64,000 bases of DNA. Source: Prevotella sp. Lineage in GTDB: Bacteria; Bacteroidota; Bacteroidia; Bacteroidales; Bacteroidaceae. The notes beneath the pieces are model-generated. The model was not told the origin of the DNA. It did no database searches and saw only the letters and a list, made by a program, of their open reading frames with translations. The stretch covers positions 1 through 64,000 of the forward strand of contig JAFUEP010000036.1 of the NCBI GenBank assembly GCA_017470345.1. Reading direction: 5' to 3'. A program made the position numbers and the translations under genes. Positions 1 through 7,370 of this stretch are shown piece after piece (the first letter of the stretch is position 1; every line of letters starts with the position of its first letter).

Positions 1-22
1 AGTTAATCCTTCCTTTTTACAA

Positions 23-30
23 CAAAGGTA
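23..30 (-). promoter_or_regulatory. candidate -7 element for a gene left of the window
   Basis: Minus-strand TACCTTTG matches the Bacteroidota -7 consensus TAnnTTTG and points off the left edge of the window. No TTTG lies at the expected 20-nt spacing, so this is a motif match only. Confidence 0.3.
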
Positions 31-118
31 AGGAAAAACCGTGATATTTCTTCTCTTTTTTACCGTTTATTGAACGTTAAATAATTTAAGAGTTCGTAAG
101 GACACTCTATTCAGGCTG

Positions 119-126
119 CAAAGTTA
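119..126 (-). promoter_or_regulatory. second candidate -7 element for a gene left of the window
   Basis: Minus-strand TAACTTTG matches TAnnTTTG and points left, about 90 nt upstream of the similar motif at 23-30. There is no -33 TTTG at the right distance. Either or both may start the transcript of a gene whose coding region is outside the window. Confidence 0.35.
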
Positions 127-134
127 AAGAAGGG

Positions 135-191
135 AGGGGAGTAAGGTTAGGCCTGCAGGCAGAAAAGGAGGGGAGTAAGGTTAGGCCTGCA
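135..191. repeat. two direct repeats of a 23-bp motif
   Basis: The motif AGGGGAGTAAGGTTAGGCC plus TGCA occurs at 135-157 and again at 169-191. A diverged copy lies 17 kb away at 17153-17174, also between genes. It reads like an interspersed intergenic repeat of unknown role. Confidence 0.7.
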
Positions 192-236
192 AGCCTTCAC
201 TTAATAGTTCGGACATAGCCGCTTTGATGATGACGA

Positions 237-267
237 AGCGGCCCTTCAGATGGTCTGAAGGGCCGCT
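237..267. repeat. hairpin with 13-bp perfect arms
   Basis: Arms at 237-249 and 255-267 are exact reverse complements around a 5-nt loop. It sits downstream of the minus-strand C10 peptidase gene, next to the larger hairpin at 280-335, and its arm resembles the outer stems of that hairpin family. Confidence 0.7.
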
Positions 268-279
268 CGGGAAATGAAG

Positions 280-335
280 AAGTGGCCCTTTTCGAAGGTA
301 ATATAGGGGTATATTACTCTCGAAAAGGGCCACTT
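280..335 (-). terminator. two-part hairpin downstream of the C10 peptidase gene
   Basis: The outer arms 280-295 and 320-335 are perfect 16-bp complements. The inner arms 298-305 and 310-317 (GTAATATA / TATATTAC) close on a GGGG loop. The element lies 16 nt past the stop codon of the minus-strand peptidase gene, so a terminator or 3'-end-stabilising role is likely. A second member with the same inner stem but a different outer stem is at 8558-8617. Confidence 0.6.
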
Positions 336-351
336 TCTTATTTTTGGAGGC

Positions 352-2511
352 TCAGAAGAGCTGCTTCCGTCGACCGATGATGCGGAGGCCGCGCCGGCCA
401 TTGGCGCGCCGGCCGTCGGGCGAATAGGCCGGGGCAGGCGACGTGGTGAGGCGCACGGAACGGACGGCGGAGGCCTCGGTGACGATGAGGTAGCCGTCCA
501 CGTAGTCGACGGCCTCGCTCGTGATGGTGCCAGGCAGCACGCGGATGGCGTAGCGTCCGGGCGGCGACTGCGGCGTGGCGTCGCACTGCAGCTCGGGCGT
601 GCCCTCGACGTAGTCGCCGATGATCTGATAGCCGAACTCGGGGTTCTCCTGGCCCTGCTCGCGGATGGCGTTGCGGGCCTTGATGGTGGTGCCCCACTCG
701 AGGATGTTGTCGAACGTCGGGCTGCGGAACTGGCTCCAGCCGTCGGCCGCGCCGAACGTGTCCTTCAGTCCGCGGACGACGTAGAGGCGGCAGTGTTCGA
801 AGTCGAGGTCGGCGATGGCGTCGGCCTCCATCTGGGGCAGCTGGCGCTGTGCGGTGCGCAGTTCGGTGAGGTCGCGCAGGTGGCTGACGGCGTGGGCGCC
901 GATATGGGTTAAACTCGATGGAATCGTGATTTTTTCGACCCTGACACAGCCATTTTGAGCATCGGCGTGCATCGTCGTGAGCCCTCGCGGCAGGTCGACC
1001 TGACCCTGGGCTGAGGGCAGCAGGGCGATGAGCTCCGAGCGGTCGGGCGTCAGGACGAAGTGGCCGTCGATGACGAACTGGCGGTCGACGTCGGCCTCGG
1101 GCAGCTCCACCGTCCGCAGCTGGCGGCAACCGGCGAGGGCGCCGTCGCCCCACTGGCTGAGCCGGGCGGGCAGCACGAGGCGGCGGAGCGCGCTGCAGCC
1201 GTAGAGGGCGCGCTCGGGCAGGGCGTCGCCGGCCAGTCGGACGCCGCTGAGGTCGAGCGTCTCCAGGCGGCCGTCGGGGCCTGCCAGGCGGCGCAGGTGG
1301 TCGAGGTCGTGGGCGTTGAGCTCGCCGGCGAGGGTGAGGGCGGTCACGCCTTCGGCTGTCAGCTCGGCGAGCGTGCCGGGCTGGACGTCGCTGATGGTCT
1401 GCTCCATGGCGACGAAGGGCTCGGGGCTGATGCCGACGACCATGTCCTGCGTGGTCGCGAACGACATGTTCTGCGGATTGAGCAGGGCGATGTCATAATA
1501 GCCGTCGCTGAGGCCGCCCCAGCCCCAGTTGACGTAGACGAGGCCCTCGGCGTTGTAGCCGTGGAGGACGAAGGCATGGCCGCTGATGCCGGCCAGCGGG
1601 TTGGGGTCCATGCCGCCGTAGAGGATGGGCCTGCCGTGGGCGAGCTCGTCGTAGACGGCGTGCATCCATTCCTCCTGGGTGAAGTCGCTGCGCAGCATGT
1701 GGCTGGCGCTGTCGATGCCGAAGTATTGGCGCAGGCCTTCGGCGGCCTCATAGAGGGTGGCGCCGCTCGACGCCGGGCCGTACTTCATGTTGGCCGCCAC
1801 GCCGCAGTCGCGCATCAGCGTGGCCACGGCCAGCTGCTGGGCCTGGCCGGTGGCGGGCAGGGTGGGGTCGTCGGGCATGAGCGACCAGTCGTAGTAGTTG
1901 TCCTCGAAGGGGGCCCGGACGGGCTGGCCGTTGGTGTTACCGCTGGGATAATAGATGGTGCGCACGCCGCGGCCATGGCGTGGCGCCTGATGGAAGGCTA
2001 GGATCTGGGCCATGGCCGTGGCGACGCAGCCCGTCAGGCAGCGCCCGCCGCCGGCCGTGGGGCAGAGCAGGTTGTAGGGGTGCTCCTGCTGCCAGAGGGT
2101 GGTCAGCATGGGGGCGATGCTGTCGGGAAGGACGGCGGACCCGTCGGCAAAACCGACGGGCACACTTGAGGGAACGGCGGCGGGGACACATGGGGAGGCG
2201 GCGGCGGGGGCGATGCCGGGGCGGACGGAGGCGACGGCGCGCAGATACCATTGGAGGTTCTCGTTCTCGGGGGCGTAGGGGGTCCGCGAGATGCCGATGA
2301 CGGCGGGCAGTTGCTCCGAGGCGCCTAAGATGACGAAGGCGTCGGGCGTGCCCATGACGGTGTAGGCGTCGGTGGCGTCGAGTGTCTTGAGGGCCTTGTC
2401 GGTGCGGAGCGCCTGTCGGGCCGTCTGTTGCAACAAAGAAAAACTCCTGCGCTGTGCCCACGCGGGGACACAACACAGGAGCGATAGGATGAGAAGAATC
2501 TTGTTGCTCAT
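352..2511 (-). CDS. secreted C10-family (streptopain-like) cysteine peptidase with leucine-rich-repeat-like region
   Basis: This 719-aa protein has a signal peptide ending near residue 20 (AWAQ). Residues about 21-130 fit the inhibitory propeptide of C10 peptidases. The catalytic domain follows: the Cys nucleophile is C162 in LTGCVATAMAQI and the His is H312 in GHAFVLHGYN, followed by a WGWGG motif, all typical of SpeB/interpain-type enzymes. Residues about 390-620 look like an LRR_5/BspA-type region. The last ~25 residues (YSPDGRR ... GLRIIG) match the short C-terminal module seen on other secreted proteins of this window, suggesting export to the surface. The gene follows the Omp28-like gene by 3 nt and is probably co-transcribed. 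The substrate is unknown; the family degrades host or environmental proteins. Confidence 0.88.
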   Translation of the reverse strand: MSNKILLILSLLCCVPAWAQRRSFSLLQQTARQALRTDKALKTLDATDAYTVMGTPDAFVILGASEQLPAVIGISRTPYAPENENLQWYLRAVASVRPGIAPAAASPCVPAAVPSSVPVGFADGSAVLPDSIAPMLTTLWQQEHPYNLLCPTAGGGRCLTGCVATAMAQILAFHQAPRHGRGVRTIYYPSGNTNGQPVRAPFEDNYYDWSLMPDDPTLPATGQAQQLAVATLMRDCGVAANMKYGPASSGATLYEAAEGLRQYFGIDSASHMLRSDFTQEEWMHAVYDELAHGRPILYGGMDPNPLAGISGHAFVLHGYNAEGLVYVNWGWGGLSDGYYDIALLNPQNMSFATTQDMVVGISPEPFVAMEQTISDVQPGTLAELTAEGVTALTLAGELNAHDLDHLRRLAGPDGRLETLDLSGVRLAGDALPERALYGCSALRRLVLPARLSQWGDGALAGCRQLRTVELPEADVDRQFVIDGHFVLTPDRSELIALLPSAQGQVDLPRGLTTMHADAQNGCVRVEKITIPSSLTHIGAHAVSHLRDLTELRTAQRQLPQMEADAIADLDFEHCRLYVVRGLKDTFGAADGWSQFRSPTFDNILEWGTTIKARNAIREQGQENPEFGYQIIGDYVEGTPELQCDATPQSPPGRYAIRVLPGTITSEAVDYVDGYLIVTEASAVRSVRLTTSPAPAYSPDGRRANGRRGLRIIGRRKQLF

Positions 2512-2514
2512 GGC

Positions 2515-4251
2515 TTAATTCTTAATGGTTTTATAGGTGTGGACATGTCCCTGGCCGTCGCGCTGGCGCACGATGACCATTCCGCGACAGGAGGCATCGG
2601 CGCGCCGGCCGTCGAGCGTGAAATACTCAGCCGTGGCGCCGTCGGCGGCATTGGCCGTCGTGGCGATGCCCTGCGTGGTGCCCGTGGGGAATCCCGTCAG
2701 TTCGACGTTGTCGACGACGCAGTTCTTGTTGTTCTTCGAGTCGTAGTTGGCGACGAAGGCCACGATCTGCATGTTCTCCTTCACCCACTCGTCCTTCACG
2801 TCGAAGGTGAAGTGGTTCTCGTATTGATTGCCTTCCCACTGCATCGGGTCGCCGAAGTTGCTGTTGTAGGCGCGAATGACGTGCTGGTGGCGGAAGTTGC
2901 TGCCGCCGCTGGCCTGGTTGACGGCACGGATGTCGTTCTCGACGAGATAGACGGTCAGCAGCGGGTTGGTCAGGTTCAGCTCGTCGCGCTTGCCGCTGAC
3001 GGTGACGCTGAGCTGCTTCGCCGTGGCGTCGTAGGCGGCGCTGAAGGCGATGGTGACGTGGGCGGGCTGGGCCGAGAGATAGGCGACGGCCTGCTCGATG
3101 GTCAGTTGCTCAGGGCAGTCGTGGAGGGCGCCGTCGACGAGCACGGGGCTGCGGTCGTACATCACGGCCGGGGCGTAGCCGACGCCGAAGAAGCTGGCCA
3201 GCGTCTCGTCGCACGATTTGGTGAGCCAGTCGGTCTTGTAGCCGCTGTGGTGGCAGACGGCGATGGCCTTGTCCTCATATTGCGGCATGGCGAGCACGTT
3301 GTGCAGATAGCCGGCCACGCGGGGGCAGTTGCCGCAGGGCTCGGTGGTGTATTCCTCGATGAGCACCTTCTTCTTCAGGGTGAACTTGGCCTTGATGGTG
3401 TTGTTGCCGTTGACCTCGTCGGCAGCGCCGTCCATCGCACTGAGGGTGACGACGATGTCGCCGTTGCTGACGGTCGACAGGGCCGGGATCTGATAGTCGA
3501 CGGTCGTCTTCTGACCAGTGGCGAGGTCGGTGCTGAAGTGCTGGGTGTAGACCTCGTCGGACTGCTCGTAGCGGGTCTCGAGCGTGAAGCCGCTGGCGTG
3601 CTGCTGGCCGTTGTTGACGACGCCCACCGTCAGCTGATAGTTGGAGGCGTCGAGATAGGGATTGGCCACGGCTGAGGTGAGTCCCAGGTCGTAGTCGGGC
3701 ATGTTGCTGCCGTCGACCACTGCCTCGACGCTCAGGATGCCGGCCGAGCTCATGTCCTGCCAGGCGGCGTCGTCACCCAGCTGCACGAAGCAGGCGTTCC
3801 GGAGCTCGGCGCCGACGATGCTGAGGGCCTGCACCTCAGCCTTCTGCCGATAGGACAGGCCGACGTAGAGGCCCTGGCTGCCGTCGATGACGTAGGGCTC
3901 GTCGAGCGCCACCTCGTTCCATCCGCGGGCCAACTTCGGATCGGTCTTGCTCGTGACGGTGGCTTCGGCCAGGTTCTCGCCCTTCAGGCTGGAGCGCACC
4001 CAGAGGCGCAGCGTGTCGACATTGACCTTCGAGGCCAGTGCGCCGCGCAGGGCGGTGATGCTGCTGCCGTCGAAGCTGGCCAGCAAGTCGGCAGGCAGGT
4101 AGATGGCGGCGCTGACCCATGCCTTGCCCGGCGTGGAGACGGAGCCCTTGGTCGTCGCTTCGCCTCCGCAGTAGCCCAGGTTGATGGTCTGCTGTGCCTG
4201 CATGCTGATGGCGGCAAACGTGAGTAGGAACAGGGAGAATAGTTTCTTCAT
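2515..4251 (-). CDS. Omp28-like secreted protein with thioredoxin-type CxxC
   Basis: The likely product is 578 aa. I chose the ATG at 4251 because it starts a clear signal peptide (MKKLFSLFLLTFAAISMQAQ); a start at 4287 would add 12 non-hydrophobic residues. The central region contains EEYTTEPCGNCPRV with C306 and C309, the hallmark of the Omp28/thioredoxin-like surface proteins of Bacteroidota. The N-terminal half is beta-rich and resembles an adhesion-type sandwich. The tail (YFTLDGRR ... GMVIVRQ) is the same C-terminal module as in the neighbouring peptidase. The gene is followed after 3 nt by the C10 peptidase, so a role in disulfide handling of, or co-export with, the peptidase is possible but inferred. 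Confidence 0.8.
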   Translation of the reverse strand: MKKLFSLFLLTFAAISMQAQQTINLGYCGGEATTKGSVSTPGKAWVSAAIYLPADLLASFDGSSITALRGALASKVNVDTLRLWVRSSLKGENLAEATVTSKTDPKLARGWNEVALDEPYVIDGSQGLYVGLSYRQKAEVQALSIVGAELRNACFVQLGDDAAWQDMSSAGILSVEAVVDGSNMPDYDLGLTSAVANPYLDASNYQLTVGVVNNGQQHASGFTLETRYEQSDEVYTQHFSTDLATGQKTTVDYQIPALSTVSNGDIVVTLSAMDGAADEVNGNNTIKAKFTLKKKVLIEEYTTEPCGNCPRVAGYLHNVLAMPQYEDKAIAVCHHSGYKTDWLTKSCDETLASFFGVGYAPAVMYDRSPVLVDGALHDCPEQLTIEQAVAYLSAQPAHVTIAFSAAYDATAKQLSVTVSGKRDELNLTNPLLTVYLVENDIRAVNQASGGSNFRHQHVIRAYNSNFGDPMQWEGNQYENHFTFDVKDEWVKENMQIVAFVANYDSKNNKNCVVDNVELTGFPTGTTQGIATTANAADGATAEYFTLDGRRADASCRGMVIVRQRDGQGHVHTYKTIKN

Positions 4252-4320
4252 CGTTTCAGGTCGTTTGATTTGTCTGGGGAAATGCAAGGTAATCGTTAGT
4301 CCGGTTTGATGTGTAGATTA

Positions 4321-4350
4321 AAGAAAATGCACCAAAACGCGTTTGGTGCA
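4321..4350 (-). terminator. intrinsic terminator after the greA-HIT unit
   Basis: On the minus strand a 9-bp perfect stem (TGCACCAAA / TTTGGTGCA, 4328-4350) is followed by TTTTCTTTAA. It sits downstream of the HIT gene and upstream of the Omp28-like gene, so the two transcripts are separate. Confidence 0.8.
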
Positions 4351-4387
4351 CATTCGCGTCGATGTGTCGGGGCGACGATTCGACGGC

Positions 4388-4783
4388 TTAACCCTCGAAG
4401 GCGGCCAGAATCTTCTGGGCGGCCTGCTGCATCTGCTCTGGCGAGAGCTGCAGCTTCTCGCGGCGGAAGTCGACGTCCTGCTCCGAGTTCATCGGGATGA
4501 GATGGATGTGGGCGTGGGGCACCTCGAGTCCGAGCACCACCTGAGCCACTTTGCGGCAGGGGAAGGCCTTCTTCAGTGCGACGGCCACGCGCTTGGCAAA
4601 CTGCTCAAAACGTCCGATTTCATCGTCGTCCATGTCGAAGATGTAGTCCACCTCACGTCGTGGGATGACGAGCGTATGGCCCTCGGCCAGGGGATTGATG
4701 TCGAGGAATGCGTAGAACTCTTCGTTCTCGGCGCACTTGTAGCTGGGAATCTGTCCAGCGGCGATCTTGCTGAAAATGTCCAT
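4388..4783 (-). CDS. HIT-family (histidine triad) nucleotide-binding protein
   Basis: This 131-aa cytoplasmic protein has the usual HINT-branch length. It begins with MDIFSKIAAGQIPSYK, and the triad HAHIHLIP places H90, H92 and H94, with H92 the expected nucleophile. Members hydrolyse phosphoramidate or adenylated nucleotides; the physiological substrate here cannot be told. It lies downstream of greA with a ~100-nt gap filled by an 8-nt tandem repeat, and a strong terminator follows, so it is probably the last gene of a greA-HIT transcript. The pairing of greA with a HIT gene is, to my knowledge, common in Bacteroidales. Confidence 0.92.
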   Translation of the reverse strand: MDIFSKIAAGQIPSYKCAENEEFYAFLDINPLAEGHTLVIPRREVDYIFDMDDDEIGRFEQFAKRVAVALKKAFPCRKVAQVVLGLEVPHAHIHLIPMNSEQDVDFRREKLQLSPEQMQQAAQKILAAFEG

Positions 4784-4799
4784 GTTCTTGGGGGGATTA

Positions 4800-4873
4800 C
4801 GTTGTTTCGTTATTTCGTTATTTCGTTATATCGTTATATCGGAATTTCGTTATATCGTTATATCGTTATTTCG
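4800..4873. repeat. tandem repeat of an 8-nt unit, nine copies
   Basis: Nine consecutive 8-mers of the form CGTTATTT or CGTTATAT fill the greA-HIT spacer; two are degenerate (CGTTGTTT, CGGAATTT). The 8-nt period is exact, so replication slippage could change the spacer length without touching either gene. Confidence 0.85.
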
Positions 4874-4883
4874 AAAAAGCTTT

Positions 4884-5351
4884 TTATCCGACGGTGATCT
4901 TGTCGATGCGGAGTTTGATGGTGCCGCGCGGAATCTTGATCTCCACCTCGTCGCCCACCTTGTGGTTGAGCAGACCCTGGGCAATTGGCGTCGTGATCGA
5001 GATCTTGCCCTCGCGCAGGTTGGCCTCGCTTTCCGAGACGATGGTGTAGGCCATGTGGGCCTTGTTGGCCAGGTTGGTCATCTCCACCTTCGACAGAATC
5101 TGCACGGAGTCGGTCGACAGACGCGACGTGTCGACGATCTTGGCCTCGGTGATGGCCTTCTTCAGCTGGTTGATCTTGTCCTCCAGGTGGGCCTGTGCCT
5201 CCTTGGCGGCTTCATATTCGGAGTTCTCGCTCAGGTCGCCCTTGTCGCGTGCTTCCGCGATGGCGGCCGATGCCTTGGGGCGCTCCACGCCTTCCAGGCG
5301 TTTCAGTTCGGCTATGAGCTTGTCATAGCCTTCTTGTGACATGTATGCCAT
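4884..5351 (-). CDS. greA: transcription elongation factor GreA
   Basis: This 155-aa protein has the standard GreA length. Residues 1-75 form the N-terminal coiled coil with the tip motif GDLSENSEY; D39 and E42 are the acidic residues that reach into the RNA polymerase secondary channel to stimulate cleavage of backtracked RNA. The C-terminal FKBP-like domain (about 80-155) ends in GTIKLRIDKI. An alternative start three codons later (MSQEGYDKL) is possible. It has its own strong promoter (5478-5509) and a leader of about 120 nt holding an intrinsic-terminator-like hairpin, suggesting attenuation of its own expression. Confidence 0.96.
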   Translation of the reverse strand: MAYMSQEGYDKLIAELKRLEGVERPKASAAIAEARDKGDLSENSEYEAAKEAQAHLEDKINQLKKAITEAKIVDTSRLSTDSVQILSKVEMTNLANKAHMAYTIVSESEANLREGKISITTPIAQGLLNHKVGDEVEIKIPRGTIKLRIDKITVG

Positions 5352-5388
5352 AATTACTTATTTGTATTTGTTTATTTTTCTGGTTAGT

Positions 5389-5430
5389 AAAAAAGAAAGA
5401 ATCCCGACTTATTTCGTTGAGTCGGAATCC
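5389..5430 (-). terminator. intrinsic terminator/attenuator inside the greA leader
   Basis: On the minus strand an 11-bp stem (5' arm 5420-5430, 3' arm 5399-5409, two G-U pairs, 10-nt loop) is followed by TTTCTTTTTT. It lies between the greA promoter and the greA start codon, so it should release a leader RNA of about 85 nt or be read through. It could also stop read-through from the upstream AlbA-type gene. Confidence 0.75.
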
Positions 5431-5477
5431 CCGTAGGTTTGTGTTCTACCTCTATGTCTTTTTGCTTTATCCGCCTG

Positions 5478-5509
5478 CAAAGGTAGGCATTTTTTCGGAA
5501 CCAACCAAA
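5478..5509 (-). promoter_or_regulatory. greA promoter
   Basis: Minus-strand TTTG (5509-5506), a 20-nt spacer, and TACCTTTG (5485-5478) match the Bacteroidota primary-sigma consensus exactly. Transcription should start near 5472. Confidence 0.85.
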
Positions 5510-5580
5510 TTTTTTGCCCGAAAAATGCAAAGCGGCCTTTTCTGCGTGGCGACGGACATGTTGTCTAAATAAGCGGAGGC

Positions 5581-6219
5581 TCAAGTCAGCGCGAACTCGA
5601 ACTGATGGTCGTCGCTCAGGCGCCATTCGGCCAGTCCGTAGCGGCAGAGGCGGGCCAGGAGCGTGATGACCCGCGGCCGTGGCAGCTGGGCGCGCCGCAC
5701 CAGGGGGTTCAGCTTCTGCCATTGGCCGCCCTCGCCCATGGCCGCCATCAGCTGCCGCTCGGCCTCGCCGTAGGTGAACGTCTGTCCTGACGGGGCCTGC
5801 TCCTGTCGCCAGATGGCCAGATGGACGGGCGAGGCGACGATGTTCTCGTCCTTGATACGGATATAGGCGCGGGCGTGGCCCTCCTCGTCGAGGGCGTAGA
5901 CGGGTCGCCGCTCGGCGCGGGGGACGGTGCTGACGACGATGGTGCGGCCGTCAGCATGATAGGTGTCGAAACGGATGGAGGCCTGCGGGCGGCAGTAGCG
6001 CCAGGCGGCCTGGTGCATCATGAAAATCTCCTCCTCGGAGCGCACGCCCGAGAGGTGGCCGTCGTCGCGCACGCCGATGAGCAGTCGGCCGCCGTCGGTG
6101 TTGGCAAAGGCCGACACGCTGCGTGCCAGCTTGACCGCATCAGCCACGCGGTACTTGAAGTCCTGCTGCTGATGCTCGCCCTCGCGGATGAGGCTCATGA
6201 GGTATTGCCGGTCGTTCAT
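5581..6219 (-). CDS. AlbA_2/Schlafen-type ATP-binding domain protein
   Basis: This 212-aa protein starts at the ATG at 6219, which overlaps the stop of the permease gene by 4 nt (ATGA). The N-terminal half has the AlbA_2 (divergent AAA-4/Slfn) signature: EHQQQDFKYR, then SVSAFANTDGGRLLIGVRDDG, with the invariant AFANTDGG loop. The C-terminal half is helical and may be winged-helix-like. There is no signal peptide, so it acts in the cytoplasm. Such proteins are often annotated as putative transcriptional regulators or DNA/RNA-binding ATPases. Translational coupling to the cobamide permease suggests it is part of the riboswitch-controlled operon, but its role there is unknown. It is not an ABC transporter ATPase: no Walker A or ABC signature is seen. 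Confidence 0.8.
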   Translation of the reverse strand: MNDRQYLMSLIREGEHQQQDFKYRVADAVKLARSVSAFANTDGGRLLIGVRDDGHLSGVRSEEEIFMMHQAAWRYCRPQASIRFDTYHADGRTIVVSTVPRAERRPVYALDEEGHARAYIRIKDENIVASPVHLAIWRQEQAPSGQTFTYGEAERQLMAAMGEGGQWQKLNPLVRRAQLPRPRVITLLARLCRYGLAEWRLSDDHQFEFALT

Positions 6220-7226
6220 TTGCGGCCTTTCAGGATGACGTAGATAATGACGGGCGCACCCATCAGCGGGGTGACGGCGCCGAGGGGGATGACGCCCCGC
6301 TCGCCCGGCAGGAAGCAGACGGCGTTGCAGAGCAGGGCCACGGCCGAGCCGCAGAGCAGCGTGGCGGGCAGCAGCAGACGGTGGTTGTCGGTGCGGAAGA
6401 GCAGTCGCGCCACGTGGGGCACGGCCAGTCCGATGAAGGCTATCGGGCCGCAGAAGGCGGTCGTGATGGCCGTGAGCAGCCCCGTGGCCGCCAGCAGCAG
6501 GTTGCGCACGCGGCGGATGCTGATGCCGAGGTTCTCGGCGTAGCGGTCGCCCAGCATGAGGGCGTTGAGCGGCTTGATGAGCAGCATGGCGGCCATGATG
6601 CCGAGCAGCGAGGCCGAGGCGAAGATGGGCATGTGGCGCATGGTGACGCCGCCGAAGGAGCCCATGCCCCAGACCATGTACGACTTGACGCCCTCGTCGG
6701 TGGCGAAGAAGTTGAGCAGGGCGATGGCCGACGACGACAGGTAGCCGATCATGATGCCGATGATGAGCAGCATGACGTTGTTGCGCACAATGGTGGAAAA
6801 GCCGAAGATGACGGCCGTCACGGCCATGGCGCCGATGAAGGCGGCCACGATGACGGCCACGAAGCCGCCCACCTGCAGCGACCCCAGCGAGAGCGAGCCG
6901 CCCAGCAGCAGCATCGTCAGGGCCACGCCCAGTCCGGCGCCGCTGGAGATGCCGAAGATGGAGGGGTCGGCCAGGGGGTTGCGGAAGGCCGTCTGCAGCA
7001 TCAGTCCGCTGACGGCCAGCGAGCCGCCGGCCAGCAGGGCGGTGATGGCCTGCGGCAGCCGGCTCTCGAGCACGATGTAGCGCCATGATGGCTTCAGCGC
7101 GTCGCCCCGCCCGACGAGGATGTCTATCACGTCGGACGCAGGGATGCGGATGCTGCCCTCAAACAGATTGAGCATGAACAGCACCACGATGAGCACCACC
7201 AGCAATATGATCTTCAGTCTACTCAC
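6216..7226 (-). CDS. btuC: FecCD-family ABC transporter permease, probably cobamide (BtuC-like)
   Basis: The product is 336 aa with about ten hydrophobic segments. Family motifs include RLPQAITALLAGGSLAVSG, NPLADPSIFGISSGAGLG and GPIAFIGLAVPHVARLL. I place the start at the GTG at 7226 (VSRLKIILLVV), because everything upstream to 7370 is a 48-nt tandem repeat. A longer frame from the GTG at 7301 would add 25 residues in which a KNLLPP motif occurs twice and is encoded by the repeat. The position below a cobalamin riboswitch and next to a periplasmic-binding lipoprotein points to corrinoid import across the inner membrane; iron-siderophore transport is the alternative for the family. The matching ATPase (BtuD) is not in the window. 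Confidence 0.88.
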   Translation of the reverse strand: MSRLKIILLVVLIVVLFMLNLFEGSIRIPASDVIDILVGRGDALKPSWRYIVLESRLPQAITALLAGGSLAVSGLMLQTAFRNPLADPSIFGISSGAGLGVALTMLLLGGSLSLGSLQVGGFVAVIVAAFIGAMAVTAVIFGFSTIVRNNVMLLIIGIMIGYLSSSAIALLNFFATDEGVKSYMVWGMGSFGGVTMRHMPIFASASLLGIMAAMLLIKPLNALMLGDRYAENLGISIRRVRNLLLAATGLLTAITTAFCGPIAFIGLAVPHVARLLFRTDNHRLLLPATLLCGSAVALLCNAVCFLPGERGVIPLGAVTPLMGAPVIIYVILKGRK

Positions 7227-7370
7227 TTCTCCAGGCGGCAGCAAATTTTTCACTTTTCCCTCTTCCTTTTTCCCTTCTACGGGCGGCAGCAAATTTTTCA
7301 CTTTTCACTCTTCCTTTTTCCCTTCTCCAGGCGGCAGCAAATTTTTCACTTTTCACTCTTCACTTTTCCC
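7227..7370. repeat. three tandem copies of a 48-nt unit
   Basis: The units are 7227-7274, 7275-7322 and 7323-7370, nearly identical, each containing GGCGGCAGCAAATTTTTCAC on the plus strand. The unit length is 16 codons. The third copy supplies the last codons and stop of the upstream binding-protein gene, and the others could be read as an N-terminal extension of the permease. Confidence 0.9.

Noticed and set aside
4800..4873. possible small CRISPR-like array
   Set aside because: The repeat unit is 8 nt and contiguous, with no spacers; it is a simple tandem repeat.
5581..6219. the AlbA-type protein as the missing BtuD ATPase
   Set aside because: It lacks Walker A, the ABC signature and Walker B; the AFANTDGG motif is that of AlbA_2/Schlafen domains.
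7227..7370. possible CRISPR array
   Set aside because: The three 48-nt units are adjacent and nearly identical throughout, with no variable spacers.
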